64,000 nucleotides of DNA from Streptomyces clavuligerus (GCF_005519465.1 NZ_CP027858.1:2852001-2916000), one strand, 5' to 3'. Numbered from the stretch's first letter, positions 1 to 7,012 are shown. Notes: generated by a model from the sequence alone, not told the origin. Numbers and translations are program-made.

Positions 1-301
1 TCGCGCGCAGAACGGAGCCGGGGAAGCGCCACGGGAAGCCGTAGCAGAGGAGCAGATCGGCCTCGTAGCCGAGGAGGGTATGGGCGAGGGTGGCGGTACT
101 GCCCGGCAGCAGGAGATCCATCCCCGCCGGGATCGAGCCGACGATCCCGGCCACGACCTCGCCCGCGCCGGGCCTGCTGGGACCGCGCGGGGTGAGGGAA
201 CGGCTGTGGACGTAGGCCACGGGGGTGTGGCCCGCCTCCTCGCAGACGCGGTGCAGATGGGCGAAGCCCTCCGCCGAGTAGGACACCAGGACGATGCGCA
301 A
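1..301 (-). CDS. Methionyl-tRNA formyltransferase-like protein, N-terminal part (runs off the left edge)
   Basis: Read on the minus strand from a TTG at 301, an open frame runs to the window edge without a stop (100 codons seen). It begins LRIVLVSYSAEGF and continues through DLLLCYGFPWRFPGSVL. This is the layout of the formyltransferase N-terminal domain: an opening beta strand, then the hydrophobic strand followed by a Y-G-F-P-W turn just before the folate-binding region. Family knowledge suggests transfer of a formyl group from 10-formyl-tetrahydrofolate. The substrate could be Met-tRNA or, as in many Streptomyces paralogues, a sugar nucleotide or secondary metabolite. A GGAAGG ribosome site lies about 10 nt before the TTG and supports this start. 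The catalytic Asn/His/Asp residues lie outside the window, so activity cannot be judged. Confidence 0.6.
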   Translation of the reverse strand, partial: MRIVLVSYSAEGFAHLHRVCEEAGHTPVAYVHSRSLTPRGPSRPGAGEVVAGIVGSIPAGMDLLLPGSTATLAHTLLGYEADLLLCYGFPWRFPGSVLRA

Positions 302-556
302 CGGTCCGCCGCCTTCCGGGTAGGGGTGGCCGCCAGACTGCCAGAGAGGTCGGTTCCCCCGGGGGCCGTTGGGTCACCTGTACGAGACCCGGGGCCCCCG
401 GGGGTGTCGCTCCGGCGGGACCGATTCCGCGGTGGAGCGACGGGGGTGCCCCGACCGGCGGGGCGTGGTGGCCGGTCGGGGCGGCCCGGGCCCGGGGGCC
501 TGTCCCTTGCGGAGAGGACGGCCTACCGGCGGGACCGGGGGCATTTTTAAACGGCG

Positions 557-688
557 TTAAACGAGGTGGGGCACGGCGCCGTAGATGCCCGGGCGGAGCA
601 CGCCGGTGAGCAGTAAAGCGACGGAGCCCAGATAGACCACCGCGTACAGCAGTGCTATGCAGCGGCGACGGCGGCGGGAGCGGATCAC
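557..688 (-). CDS. Small single-span membrane protein, translationally coupled to the gene upstream
   Basis: This 43-residue frame opens with GTG. The codon overlaps the stop codon of the preceding gene as GTGA (685-688), which is typical translational coupling. The product has a basic start (VIRSRRRRRC), then one hydrophobic span (about residues 10-30, ALLYAVVYLGSVALLLTGVL), then a short tail. The positive residues before the span predict an N-in orientation. No family was recognised. Its job is probably tied to the 110-residue partner. It is short enough to be missed by gene callers. Support comes from the overlap, the clean membrane segment and the lack of any competing frame. Confidence 0.5.
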   Translation of the reverse strand: MIRSRRRRRCIALLYAVVYLGSVALLLTGVLRPGIYGAVPHLV

Positions 689-1017
689 TCGTCCGCTGGC
701 CCGGGTGCCGCCTGGTTGCGGCGGAACTCGCGCGGCCTGCGGCGGCTCTCGTTCGCGGCGCGCAGGACCTCGATCAGTTCCGAGGCCAGGGCCTCCGCCT
801 CGTGGGTCGCCAGATACAGGCCGGTGGGGCGGCCCATGCTGCCGTCCGACACCGTGAGCGGCAGATAGACCTGGGGCCCGTCGTCGTCCGGGAAGTCCAC
901 CAGTTCGACGCGGCTGCCCAGGGTGCGGTTGACGGCCCAGGCGGCCAGGGCCTCGTGCCGGGTCGGCGACGACAGCAGCGGAGAGGTCTCGTGCACACGG
1001 TAGTTCGGGGGGAACAC
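685..1017 (-). CDS. Conserved hypothetical protein divergent from the XRE regulator
   Basis: 110 residues, starting at a GTG preceded by a strong AGGAGGTGAAG ribosome site about 8 nt upstream. A longer reading that starts inside that ribosome site was rejected. There is no signal peptide or membrane span. The protein is acidic in the middle (FPDDDGPQVYLPL) with a basic tail (ESRRRPREFRRNQ). I do not recognise a domain, but small proteins of this kind are often encoded next to XRE/DUF397 pairs in Streptomyces. It is divergently oriented to the regulator at 1138, and the 120 bp between them must hold both promoters. It ends in a GTGA overlap with a small membrane protein gene. Confidence 0.65.
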   Translation of the reverse strand: MFPPNYRVHETSPLLSSPTRHEALAAWAVNRTLGSRVELVDFPDDDGPQVYLPLTVSDGSMGRPTGLYLATHEAEALASELIEVLRAANESRRRPREFRRNQAAPGPADE

Positions 1018-1137
1018 GAAACTTCACCTCCTTCGGGGTGCTTGTTGCGGAACGTGGCTACATCGTCACCCCCAGCCGCTAGCCTGCGGAAGTGTCCAGG
1101 CCCCTCCAAGCAACGGTGGAGAGAGGTGTAGTTCGTC

Positions 1138-1974
1138 ATGGCTGACAAGAACCAGAACCAGAATCAGAGCCGGCCCCGGTCGCCCCAGGAGTTCTACGGC
1201 GACGAGCTGGCCCGACGGCGGAACAAGGCCGGTTACACCCAGGCCAAACTGGGCGAGATGTGTGTCATCTCGCCGCAGATGATCGCCCACTTCGAGGCAG
1301 GGCGCCGACGGCCCCGGCCCGACGACGCCAAGCGATTGGACCAGATCCTGGAGACCGATGGCTTCTTCCACCGCTGGCGTGAGTCCTTGGACGAGGGGCG
1401 GTATCCGGATCACTTCGCCGCGGCGGCCGAGATGGAATCACTGGCGCAGGTCATGCGGCTCTACGGGTCCGCTCTGATCCCCGGCATCCTTCAGACCCCC
1501 GCCTACGCTCGCGCCGTCTTCAAGGCCGCCAACGTCAACTACATCGTCGACGACATAGAGCGCAGCGTGAAGACCCGGATAGAGCGGGCGAAGCTACTCA
1601 AGGGTGAGGCCGAAGTCTGGGCGCTGCTTGACGAGTCCGCACTCCGACGGCCCGTCGGCGGACCGGCCGTGATGGCCCAGCAGTTGAGGCATATCGCCGC
1701 CCTCGGGCGCTCCGGACGGGTCCGGGTGCATGTGCTTCCGTTCAGCGTGGGAGCGCACTCCATGATGGAGAGCATGTTGATGCTCTTCCGCTTCGAGGAC
1801 GCTCCTCCCATCGCCTACGTGGAGGGGCTGAAGACCGGGCGGATCATCGACAACCCCGCTACCGTGGACGACTGCGAGGCGTCCTACGCTCTCGCCCTGG
1901 GCGACGCTCTGCCCTTGGACGCGTCGCTGGCCCTGCTGGAGCACGTGGCAAAGGAGTTCGAAGGTGATCAGTGA
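1138..1974 (+). CDS. XRE-family helix-turn-helix regulator with DUF5753 domain (WhiJ-like)
   Basis: 278 residues. Residues about 18-75 form an XRE helix-turn-helix (ELARRRNKAGYTQAKLGEM, then ISPQMIAHFEAGRRRP). The rest matches the DUF5753 sensor-like domain, with its hallmark LIPGILQTPAYARAV near residue 118. Proteins of this type, including WhiJ of S. coelicolor, act with small DUF397 partners and affect development and antibiotic production. That role is family knowledge and was not seen directly here. A GAGAGAGGTG ribosome site precedes the ATG. The 3' end overlaps the first DUF397 gene by 11 nt, so the two are co-translated. The crystallin triplication follows directly and may be under its control. 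Confidence 0.88.
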   Translation: MADKNQNQNQSRPRSPQEFYGDELARRRNKAGYTQAKLGEMCVISPQMIAHFEAGRRRPRPDDAKRLDQILETDGFFHRWRESLDEGRYPDHFAAAAEMESLAQVMRLYGSALIPGILQTPAYARAVFKAANVNYIVDDIERSVKTRIERAKLLKGEAEVWALLDESALRRPVGGPAVMAQQLRHIAALGRSGRVRVHVLPFSVGAHSMMESMLMLFRFEDAPPIAYVEGLKTGRIIDNPATVDDCEASYALALGDALPLDASLALLEHVAKEFEGDQ

Positions 1975-2161
1975 GCACGCCCTTCAGCGAGCGCAGTGGA
2001 GGAAGTCGAGCTACAGCGGCGGGAGCGGCGGCGACTGCCTGGAGGTCACCGAGGACTTCCCCGGGCTCGTACCGGTGCGCGACAGTAAGGTCACGGCGGG
2101 CCCCGCCGTCGTCTTCCGTGGCTCCGCGTGGGCAGCTTTCCTCAGCGATCTGACCAAGTAG
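1964..2161 (+). CDS. DUF397 domain protein, partner of the XRE regulator
   Basis: 65 residues starting at a GTG inside the 3' end of the regulator gene, with AAGGAG 8 nt upstream. It carries the DUF397 pattern W-R-K-S-S-Y-S followed by GDCLEV, then VPVRDSK and a terminal W-x-x-F (WAAFLSDL). DUF397 proteins are usually encoded beside XRE/DUF5753 regulators and are thought to act as their antagonists or co-factors. The 11-nt overlap implies roughly stoichiometric synthesis. A second, diverged DUF397 gene follows 14 nt downstream. Confidence 0.88.
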   Translation: MISEHALQRAQWRKSSYSGGSGGDCLEVTEDFPGLVPVRDSKVTAGPAVVFRGSAWAAFLSDLTK

Positions 2162-2175
2162 TGGGGAGTACGCAC

Positions 2176-2361
2176 ATGTTCAGTGACATGCGGTGGCGCA
2201 AGTCCAGCTACAGCGGCGCGAGCGGAGGAAGTTGCCTGGAGATCGTCTACGACCTCCCCGGCATCGTCCCCGTCCGCGACAGCAAGGCCGCCCCCGAGGG
2301 CCCCGTCCTCGTCTTCCGTTCGGCCTCCTGGAACGCGTTCATCGATGAGCTGACCATGTGA
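2176..2361 (+). CDS. Second DUF397 domain protein; its 3' end is the source of the duplicated remnants downstream
   Basis: 61 residues from the ATG at 2176, which has GGGGAG about 9 nt upstream; an upstream in-frame codon was rejected for lack of a ribosome site. The family motifs are present: MRWRKSSYSGASGGSCLEIV, VPVRDSK and WNAFIDEL. It lies in the same operon as the regulator and the first DUF397 gene. From about codon 46 onward, its 3' end has been copied twice downstream as part of the crystallin tandem duplication (2985-3034 and 3667-3716). A hairpin at 2379-2412 closes the operon. Confidence 0.85.
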   Translation: MFSDMRWRKSSYSGASGGSCLEIVYDLPGIVPVRDSKAAPEGPVLVFRSASWNAFIDELTM

Positions 2362-2378
2362 CGTACCCCTGAACACGC

Positions 2379-2412
2379 ATGGCCCCGGGTGGAGTCCGCC
2401 GCCCGGGGCCAT
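2379..2412 (+). terminator. Hairpin terminator after the second DUF397 gene (copied at 3052-3085 and 3734-3767)
   Basis: A perfect 11-bp stem (ATGGCCCCGGG at 2379-2389 with its complement at 2402-2412) encloses a 12-nt loop and is followed by TCGTTTCTT. It begins 17 nt after the DUF397 stop. The same hairpin recurs at 3052-3085 and 3734-3767 because it lies inside the duplicated unit, so each crystallin gene is insulated from the one before it. Confidence 0.7.
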
Positions 2413-2532
2413 TCGTTTCTTCCCAAACAATATGAACCCATGACGCAGCCACCGCGTGGGGAGGGGCAGGCCCAGTACGCGCGCGCTGGAGCCGACGAAG
2501 AATCGTGCTGTCCGACTCCCCCGGAGGCGACC

Positions 2533-2922
2533 ATGATCCAGCGATTACGTCCGGCAAAACTCGTCGCGGCCCTGGCGAGCCTGGCGCTCGTCCTCGGCAC
2601 CGCATCCGCCGCCGAGGCGGACCCGAAGGCCGACTACCAGCTCGTCGCAGTCGTGTACGAACACGCGGACTACGACGGCGAGTCGTACTACATCTACGCC
2701 CCGCCGTGCAAGTCCAACAACCGGCCGGAGAGCCTCAACGAGCTGGGCTACGGCTGGAACGACCACATCAGCTCGATCGACCTGTACGAACAGCACAGTT
2801 GTGTCGTCACTCTCTTCGAGCACACCTGGTTGAGCGGGGCCCGCAAGAAGATCTGGAGGGACACGGCGGACCTGGAGGACTGGAACGACCGCACTAGCTC
2901 CCTGTCGTTCACGTTCAACTAG
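2533..2922 (+). CDS. Secreted beta/gamma-crystallin domain protein, copy 1 (TTA codon at position 5)
   Basis: 129 residues from the ATG at 2533 with GGAGGCGACC upstream; a longer frame from 2389 lacks a ribosome site. Residues 1 to about 27 are a signal peptide (basic start, ALASLALVLG core, ASAAEA cleavage region). The mature part is one beta/gamma-crystallin domain. It has two Greek-key signatures, YEHADYDG and FEHTWLSG, and two calcium-type motifs of the form N-D-x-x-S/T-S, WNDHISS and WNDRTSS. Two cysteines may form a disulfide. Members bind Ca2+, and the fold is shared with the Streptomyces metalloproteinase inhibitor SMPI. Codon 5 is TTA, so translation should depend on the bldA tRNA and occur late in development. 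Function is unknown; a cell-wall or extracellular role is inferred. Confidence 0.88.
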   Translation: MIQRLRPAKLVAALASLALVLGTASAAEADPKADYQLVAVVYEHADYDGESYYIYAPPCKSNNRPESLNELGYGWNDHISSIDLYEQHSCVVTLFEHTWLSGARKKIWRDTADLEDWNDRTSSLSFTFN

Positions 2923-2932
2923 TGAGCGCGCC

Positions 2933-2965
2933 CGCAGGCCCCGCCCCGGTGCGGCGGGGCCTGCG
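2933..2965 (+). terminator. Hairpin terminator of crystallin copy 1 (versions also follow copies 2 and 3)
   Basis: A 13-bp perfect stem (CGCAGGCCCCGCC at 2933-2945 with its complement at 2953-2965) and a 7-nt loop lie 10 nt after the stop codon. Related, slightly decayed hairpins follow copy 2 (about 3604-3640) and copy 3 (about 4286-4322). Confidence 0.7.
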
Positions 2966-2984
2966 AGGCGGGGCGTCGGTCTCA

Positions 2985-3034
2985 TCTTCCGTTCGGCCTG
3001 CTGGAACGCGTTCATCGATGAGCTGACCATGTGA
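2985..3034 (+). pseudogene. 3' remnant of the DUF397 gene at the first duplication junction
   Basis: This stretch still reads as the last 16 codons of the DUF397 gene (FRSACWNAFIDELTM and a stop), with one Ser-to-Cys change. It has no start codon, ribosome site or N-terminal half. It marks the left edge of the second duplicated unit. Confidence 0.85.
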
Positions 3035-3205
3035 CGTACCCCTGAACACGCATGGCCCCGGGTGGAGTCCACCGCCCGGGGCCATTCGTTTCTTCCCAAA
3101 CAATATGAACCCATGACGCAGCCACCGCGTGGGGAGGGGCAGGCCCAGTACGCGCGCGCTGGAGCCGACGAAGAATCGTGCTGTCCGACTCCCCCGGAGA
3201 CGACC

Positions 3206-3598
3206 ATGATCAAACGATTACGTCCGGCAAAACTCGTCGCGGCCCTGGCGAGCCTGGCACTCGCCCTCGGCACAGCGTCCACCGCCGAGGCAGACCCGAA
3301 AGCCGACTACCAGCTCATCGCGATCGCGTACGAGGACACGTACTACGGCGGAGAGGCGTACTACCTCTACGGCCCACCGTGCAAGCCCTACAGCCAGCCG
3401 GAGTACATCAACGAGCTGTACTACGGCTGGAACGACCAGATCAGCTCGATCGACATGAACACGCAGCACAAATGTTTCGTCGTCCTCTTCGAGCACACCT
3501 GGGCGAGCGGGGCCCGCAAAAGCATCAGGAACGACGTAGCGGACCTGGGTGACTGGAACGACCGCACCAGCTCCCTGTCGTTCACATTGGGCCAGTGA
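3206..3598 (+). CDS. Secreted beta/gamma-crystallin domain protein, copy 2 (TTA codon at position 5)
   Basis: 130 residues, with GGAGACGACC before the ATG. The signal peptide is almost identical to copy 1 and ends near TASTAEA. The crystallin domain keeps both Greek-key signatures (YEDTYYGG, FEHTWASG) and both N-D-x-x-S/T-S sites (WNDQISS, WNDRTSS). The tail is LSFTLGQ. The leader and first 35 codons are nearly the same as in the other copies, whereas surface positions between the motifs differ, suggesting divergence after duplication with the calcium sites preserved. TTA at codon 5 is retained. Confidence 0.87.
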   Translation: MIKRLRPAKLVAALASLALALGTASTAEADPKADYQLIAIAYEDTYYGGEAYYLYGPPCKPYSQPEYINELYYGWNDQISSIDMNTQHKCFVVLFEHTWASGARKSIRNDVADLGDWNDRTSSLSFTLGQ

Positions 3599-3666
3599 GC
3601 ACGCCCGCAGGCCCCCGCCCCGGTGCGGCAGGGACCTGCGGGGCAGGGGCCTCGTCCCCGTCCGCG

Positions 3667-3716
3667 TCTTCCGTTCGGCCTGCTGGAACGCGTTCATCGA
3701 TGAGCTGACCATGTGA
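3667..3716 (+). pseudogene. 3' remnant of the DUF397 gene at the second duplication junction
   Basis: Same remnant as at 2985-3034 (FRSACWNAFIDELTM then stop), including the shared Ser-to-Cys change. This shows that the third unit was copied from the second, or the reverse, rather than from the original DUF397 gene. There is no start signal. Confidence 0.85.
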
Positions 3717-3887
3717 CGTACCCCTGAACACGCATGGCCCCGGGTGGAGTCCACCGCCCGGGGCCATTCGTTTCTTCCCAAACAATATGAACCCATGACG
3801 CAGCGGCCCCGTGGGAAGGGGCAGGCCCAGTACGCGCGCGCTGGAGCCGACGAAGAATCGTGCTGTCCGACTCCCCCGGAGACGACC

Positions 3888-4280
3888 ATGATCAAACGAT
3901 TACGTCCGGCAAAACTCGTCGCGGCCCTGGCGAGCCTGGCACTCGCCCTCGGCACAGCGTCCACCGCCGAGGCAGACCCGAAAGCCGACTACCAGCTCAT
4001 CGCAGTCGTGTACGAACACGCGAACTACGAAGGCGAGGCGTACTACCTCTACGCCCCGCCGTGCAAAGCATTCAGCAAGCCGGAGAACATCAACGAGCTG
4101 TACGACGGCTGGAACGACCGCATCAGCTCGATCGACCTGTACACAGAGCACAAATGTCTCATCGTCCTCTTCGAACACACCTGGCTGGGCGGGCCCCGCA
4201 GGAGCATCAGGGACGACGTAGCGGACCTGGGTGACTGGCACGACCGCACCAGCTCCGTGTCGTTCACGTTCAGGATGTGA
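3888..4280 (+). CDS. Secreted beta/gamma-crystallin domain protein, copy 3 (TTA codon at position 5)
   Basis: 130 residues, with GGAGACGACC before the ATG and the same signal peptide as copy 2. Greek-key signatures are YEHANYEG and FEHTWLGG. The first calcium-type motif is WNDRISS. The second has changed to WHDRTSS: His replaces the first Asn/Asp ligand, so that site may bind calcium less well or not at all. TTA at codon 5 is kept. The gene ends 79 nt before the convergent ABC ATPase gene, with a hairpin in between. Confidence 0.87.
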   Translation: MIKRLRPAKLVAALASLALALGTASTAEADPKADYQLIAVVYEHANYEGEAYYLYAPPCKAFSKPENINELYDGWNDRISSIDLYTEHKCLIVLFEHTWLGGPRRSIRDDVADLGDWHDRTSSVSFTFRM

Positions 4281-4359
4281 GCACGCCCGCAGGCCCCCGT
4301 CCCGGTGCGGCGGGGGCCTGCGGAGCGGGGCGAGGCGTCGGCCCCCTGCCGCGTACGGC

Positions 4360-5094
4360 TCACTCGTACCGTCCGAGCAGTTCCGTGTAGGCGGCTTCGG
4401 CCAGTCGGCCGGGGGGCGTGTCCTGGGGGGCGTGGGCGAGGAAGGTGTCCGTCGTCCCGGAGTGCAGGACGCGGCCCCCGGCGAGCACGGTGACGTGGTC
4501 GGCCTCCTCCGCGAGGTCGGCGACGTCATGCGTCGACATGAGGACGCTCACCTCGTCCGTGAGTCGGCCGAGCAGGTCCCGGAAGACGCGGCGCTGGCGC
4601 GGGTCCATCCCGGCGGTGGGCTCGTCCAGCAACAGAATCTGCGCGTCGTGCACCAGGGCGGCGGCGACGCCGACGCGGCGGAGCTGGCCGCCCGAGAGAT
4701 CGTTCGTCCTGCTGTCGCTCCTGTCGGTCAGCTCCACCCGCGCCAGTGCCCGCCGCGCCCGGCACCAGGCGTCCGCGCGGCTCATGCCCTTCAGCCAGCC
4801 CGCGTAGGCGACATACTCGCGTGCGGTCATGCCGGGCATCGCGACGATGTCCTGCGGCATCCAGGCGACGGCCTTGCGGAAGGCTTTGGCGGTGCTGGGG
4901 GTGGTGCCGAAGCGGACATCGCCCCGGTGGGGGCGCGCGACCGAGGCGCCGAGCTTCAACACCGTGGACTTGCCCGCCCCGTTGGGTCCCAGGAGGACCG
5001 TGAGGCCAGGCGGGAGGCGGTAGCTGAAGTCGGTGAGGACGGCCGCCTTGCGCCGCCCGTACGCGTAGGTGCAGGAGGACAGTTCAAGAGTCAT
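4360..5094 (-). CDS. ABC transporter ATP-binding protein
   Basis: 244 residues containing a complete ABC ATPase: Walker A GPNGAGKST at residues 36-44, Q-loop near 81 (MPQD), signature LSGGQ at 133-137, Walker B ILLLDEP at 153-159, and an H-loop MSTHD near 190. As the last gene of a three-gene operon it overlaps the preceding permease gene by ATGA (5091-5094). The two upstream membrane proteins suggest an exporter or a self-protection/signalling transporter with separate ATPase and membrane subunits. No substrate can be assigned from sequence. Confidence 0.9.
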   Translation of the reverse strand: MTLELSSCTYAYGRRKAAVLTDFSYRLPPGLTVLLGPNGAGKSTVLKLGASVARPHRGDVRFGTTPSTAKAFRKAVAWMPQDIVAMPGMTAREYVAYAGWLKGMSRADAWCRARRALARVELTDRSDSRTNDLSGGQLRRVGVAAALVHDAQILLLDEPTAGMDPRQRRVFRDLLGRLTDEVSVLMSTHDVADLAEEADHVTVLAGGRVLHSGTTDTFLAHAPQDTPPGRLAEAAYTELLGRYE

Positions 5095-5675
5095 CGGGCT
5101 CTCCTCGCGGAGCGGATCTGGACGGTGAGTCCGAGGGCGAACATCAGCACGGCGGCGGCAGCGGCGTGCGGGGCGCCGAGCGGTTCCGGAATGACGGTCC
5201 AGGGGTAGGCGTCGTTGCCGGGGCGGAAGCCGGTGAGGCAGACGAGCATGATCCAGGCCATCGGCAGCAGGGTGCCGGGCTGGCCGAACCGGGCGCGGGC
5301 GATGAGCATGAGGCCGGTGAGGAAGAGCGTGTTGCGTCCGACCGCCATGGTGACCGTGTCACCGATGACCGCTCCGGCGAGCGCGCTCACCGCCACCGCC
5401 ACCGCGGCGACGCCTGCCGCGAGCGCCGCGTCCAGACCGAAGACCGGGCGGACACCCGTCGTCTCGGCGGCGGGCAGCCGGGATTCCAGGCACAGGGCCA
5501 GCCCGGCGACCAGGGGGACCGGGACGAACAGCGAGAGAGCGACCTGCGTACTCCCGGCGACCAGCGAGGGGAGGACCACGGAGTCGCTCCGGAAGACCAT
5601 CAGTAGCAGGAGGAAGGCCCCGAACGCGGCGGTCAGGACCGGATGGACGCGGCGCGCCTTGAGCCACCACGTCAT
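5091..5675 (-). CDS. Integral membrane protein, probable ABC transporter subunit
   Basis: 194 residues beginning MTWWLKARRVHPVLTAAFG. About five or six hydrophobic segments are visible, for example LLLLMVF, LFVPVPLVAGLALCL, LAAGVAAVAVAVSALAGAV, LFLTGLMLIA and AAAAVLMFALGLTVQI. It overlaps the upstream membrane gene by ATGA (5672-5675) and the downstream ATPase gene by ATGA, so the three are translationally coupled and presumably form one complex. A longer 482-codon reading in the same frame is an artefact of few stop codons in GC-rich DNA. No known permease family was recognised. Confidence 0.75.
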   Translation of the reverse strand: MTWWLKARRVHPVLTAAFGAFLLLLMVFRSDSVVLPSLVAGSTQVALSLFVPVPLVAGLALCLESRLPAAETTGVRPVFGLDAALAAGVAAVAVAVSALAGAVIGDTVTMAVGRNTLFLTGLMLIARARFGQPGTLLPMAWIMLVCLTGFRPGNDAYPWTVIPEPLGAPHAAAAAVLMFALGLTVQIRSARRAR

Positions 5676-6736
5676 GAGGTCCGCCGACAGCCGTGGGCGG
5701 CGGCCTCTTCGGTGAGCCGCTGCCGGAGTTCGCCCTTGCCGACCGCGTAGGTGAGGTGGAGCCGCCAGACGTCCCGTGTCGACGGCGGGGCGGCACGGCC
5801 GTCGGTCATACGGTCGACGATCCTCCCGGGCCGGGCCGGGCCTCCGGCGCACCGGAGTTCGCCGAGGACCTGGACCGTTTCCTTCCAGACCTCCCTCGCG
5901 GGGGTGGGACCGGTCTCCGGGACGCAGACCTCCGGTGCTTCGCCCATGCACTCCAGGGGTGCCTGCTGGGACAGCAGAGGCGGGTTCGGGCCCCAGGTCT
6001 TCACCTTCTGATAAGCGATGAAGGGGAGGACGGCCATCACGGCGAGGGCGAGCGCGGCGCGGACGGCCCTGGGCCGGAGGGGAATCCACAGCAGGGCCAC
6101 CCCGGCCGCGATTCCGCCGGTGAAGAGCAGATGGGGAAGGTAGGACCCGTAGGCGGCCGCTTCGCCGAACTCGAAAGCCGTGGGGTACTGGCCGGACACA
6201 TGCCGTTTCCAGAACGCGTCGCTCGCGACGGTGAAGGCGACGAGCAGCCAGACCGCCGTGGCCATGACGGGGGCCGCGACCAGACGCGGGACGAAGAGAC
6301 CGACGGCGAATCCGATGGCCCCGTGCGCCACGCACAGGACCATCGCCAGGAGCAGGGGCGCCAGGCCCGGCAGGGTCGGCAGGGTGCGCGCGCCGACGAG
6401 GGCGACGGTCACGGGCAGAACGAGCAGCAGCCAGGCGCAGTAGACCGCGGGGGCGATCCCGTTCCACGCCACCCGGTAACGGGAGCGGACCGGGGCCATG
6501 GCCCAGACGCCCGCGGCTCTCATCCGGCCGCTCTCCCATACCGCCAGCCCTGCCGCCAAGCCGTAGGCGAAGGCGTAGAGGACCTCCAGAGCGGCCGACA
6601 CCAGACTCGGCGCGTAGCCGTACAGCCGGTCCCCGGCTATGCCGGTGGCGTAGAAGAAGTAGAAAAGCGACAGAGCTACGGCGACGGGAGCCGCCCAGGG
6701 GACGCAGCTGATCCGCAGACTGGTTTTTAAGCGCAC
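5672..6736 (-). CDS. Multi-span membrane protein, first gene of the ABC operon (TTA at codon 3)
   Basis: 354 residues from a GTG at 6736 with GAGG 9 nt upstream; starts further out have no ribosome site. About six membrane spans lie in the first 240 residues (for example VAVALSLFYFFYATG, YCAWLLLVLPVTVALVG, LLLAMVLCVAHGAIGF, ALALAVMAVLPFI). A soluble C-terminal region of about 110 residues with two Cys (LECMGEAPEVC) probably faces outside. Codon 3 is TTA, so the transporter may be under the same bldA control as the crystallin genes next to it. The substrate is unknown. Confidence 0.72.
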   Translation of the reverse strand: MRLKTSLRISCVPWAAPVAVALSLFYFFYATGIAGDRLYGYAPSLVSAALEVLYAFAYGLAAGLAVWESGRMRAAGVWAMAPVRSRYRVAWNGIAPAVYCAWLLLVLPVTVALVGARTLPTLPGLAPLLLAMVLCVAHGAIGFAVGLFVPRLVAAPVMATAVWLLVAFTVASDAFWKRHVSGQYPTAFEFGEAAAYGSYLPHLLFTGGIAAGVALLWIPLRPRAVRAALALAVMAVLPFIAYQKVKTWGPNPPLLSQQAPLECMGEAPEVCVPETGPTPAREVWKETVQVLGELRCAGGPARPGRIVDRMTDGRAAPPSTRDVWRLHLTYAVGKGELRQRLTEEAAAHGCRRTS

Positions 6737-6844
6737 AGATACCGCCTCGTCCCGGTGCCGCTCAGGGCCGTGTCGACCAGGGGAAGGCGGCACCCGGGAG
6801 GGAGGCGGTGTCTTCCGTTCAGCGGTAGCGGAAGAGGAGATTCG

Positions 6845-6928
6845 ATGAAGCGAAGTGGCACGGTATATCCAGGAATTCGGCGCGCGGGGCGCGGCGAGCG
6901 GCGGCAGGGTGCCCGGTCTGCCTGCTAG
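6845..6928 (+). CDS. Possible 27-residue basic peptide ORF
   Basis: ATG at 6845 is preceded by AGAGGAGA at an ideal distance and opens a 27-codon frame (MKRSGTVYPGIRR and an Arg/Gly-rich end). It sits alone in the 276 bp between the ABC operon and the hypothetical gene at 7013. The good ribosome site is the only positive evidence; composition is not convincing and no relative is recognised. It could be a leader peptide, a decayed gene start or chance. Confidence 0.2.
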   Translation: MKRSGTVYPGIRRAGRGERRQGARSAC

Positions 6929-7012
6929 GGACGCCGGTTCCTGGCGCGTCAGTTCGCGTGATACCCGTTCCTGGCCCGATCCGCGCGGAGCGTCAGGTGC
7001 GCGGGCGCGGCG

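Larger units (their letters stand above)
2312..4340 (+). repeat. Tandem triplication, units of 673 and 682 bp
   Basis: Three near-identical units start at 2312, 2985 and 3667. Each begins in the 3' end of the DUF397 gene, then contains the DUF397 terminator hairpin, an AT-richer leader, and one complete beta/gamma-crystallin gene with its own terminator. Unit starts differ by 673 and then 682 bp. The leader and the 5' coding region are nearly identical, while the crystallin cores have diverged. The second and third units are closest to each other (both start MIKRLRPAKL, against MIQRLRPAKL in the first), so the third probably arose from the second or the reverse. No target-site duplication or transposase is visible, so unequal recombination is the likely cause. 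Confidence 0.93.

Noticed and set aside
80..550. 156-codon plus-strand frame at the left edge
   Set aside because: Antisense to the formyltransferase gene and then low complexity; no start signal.
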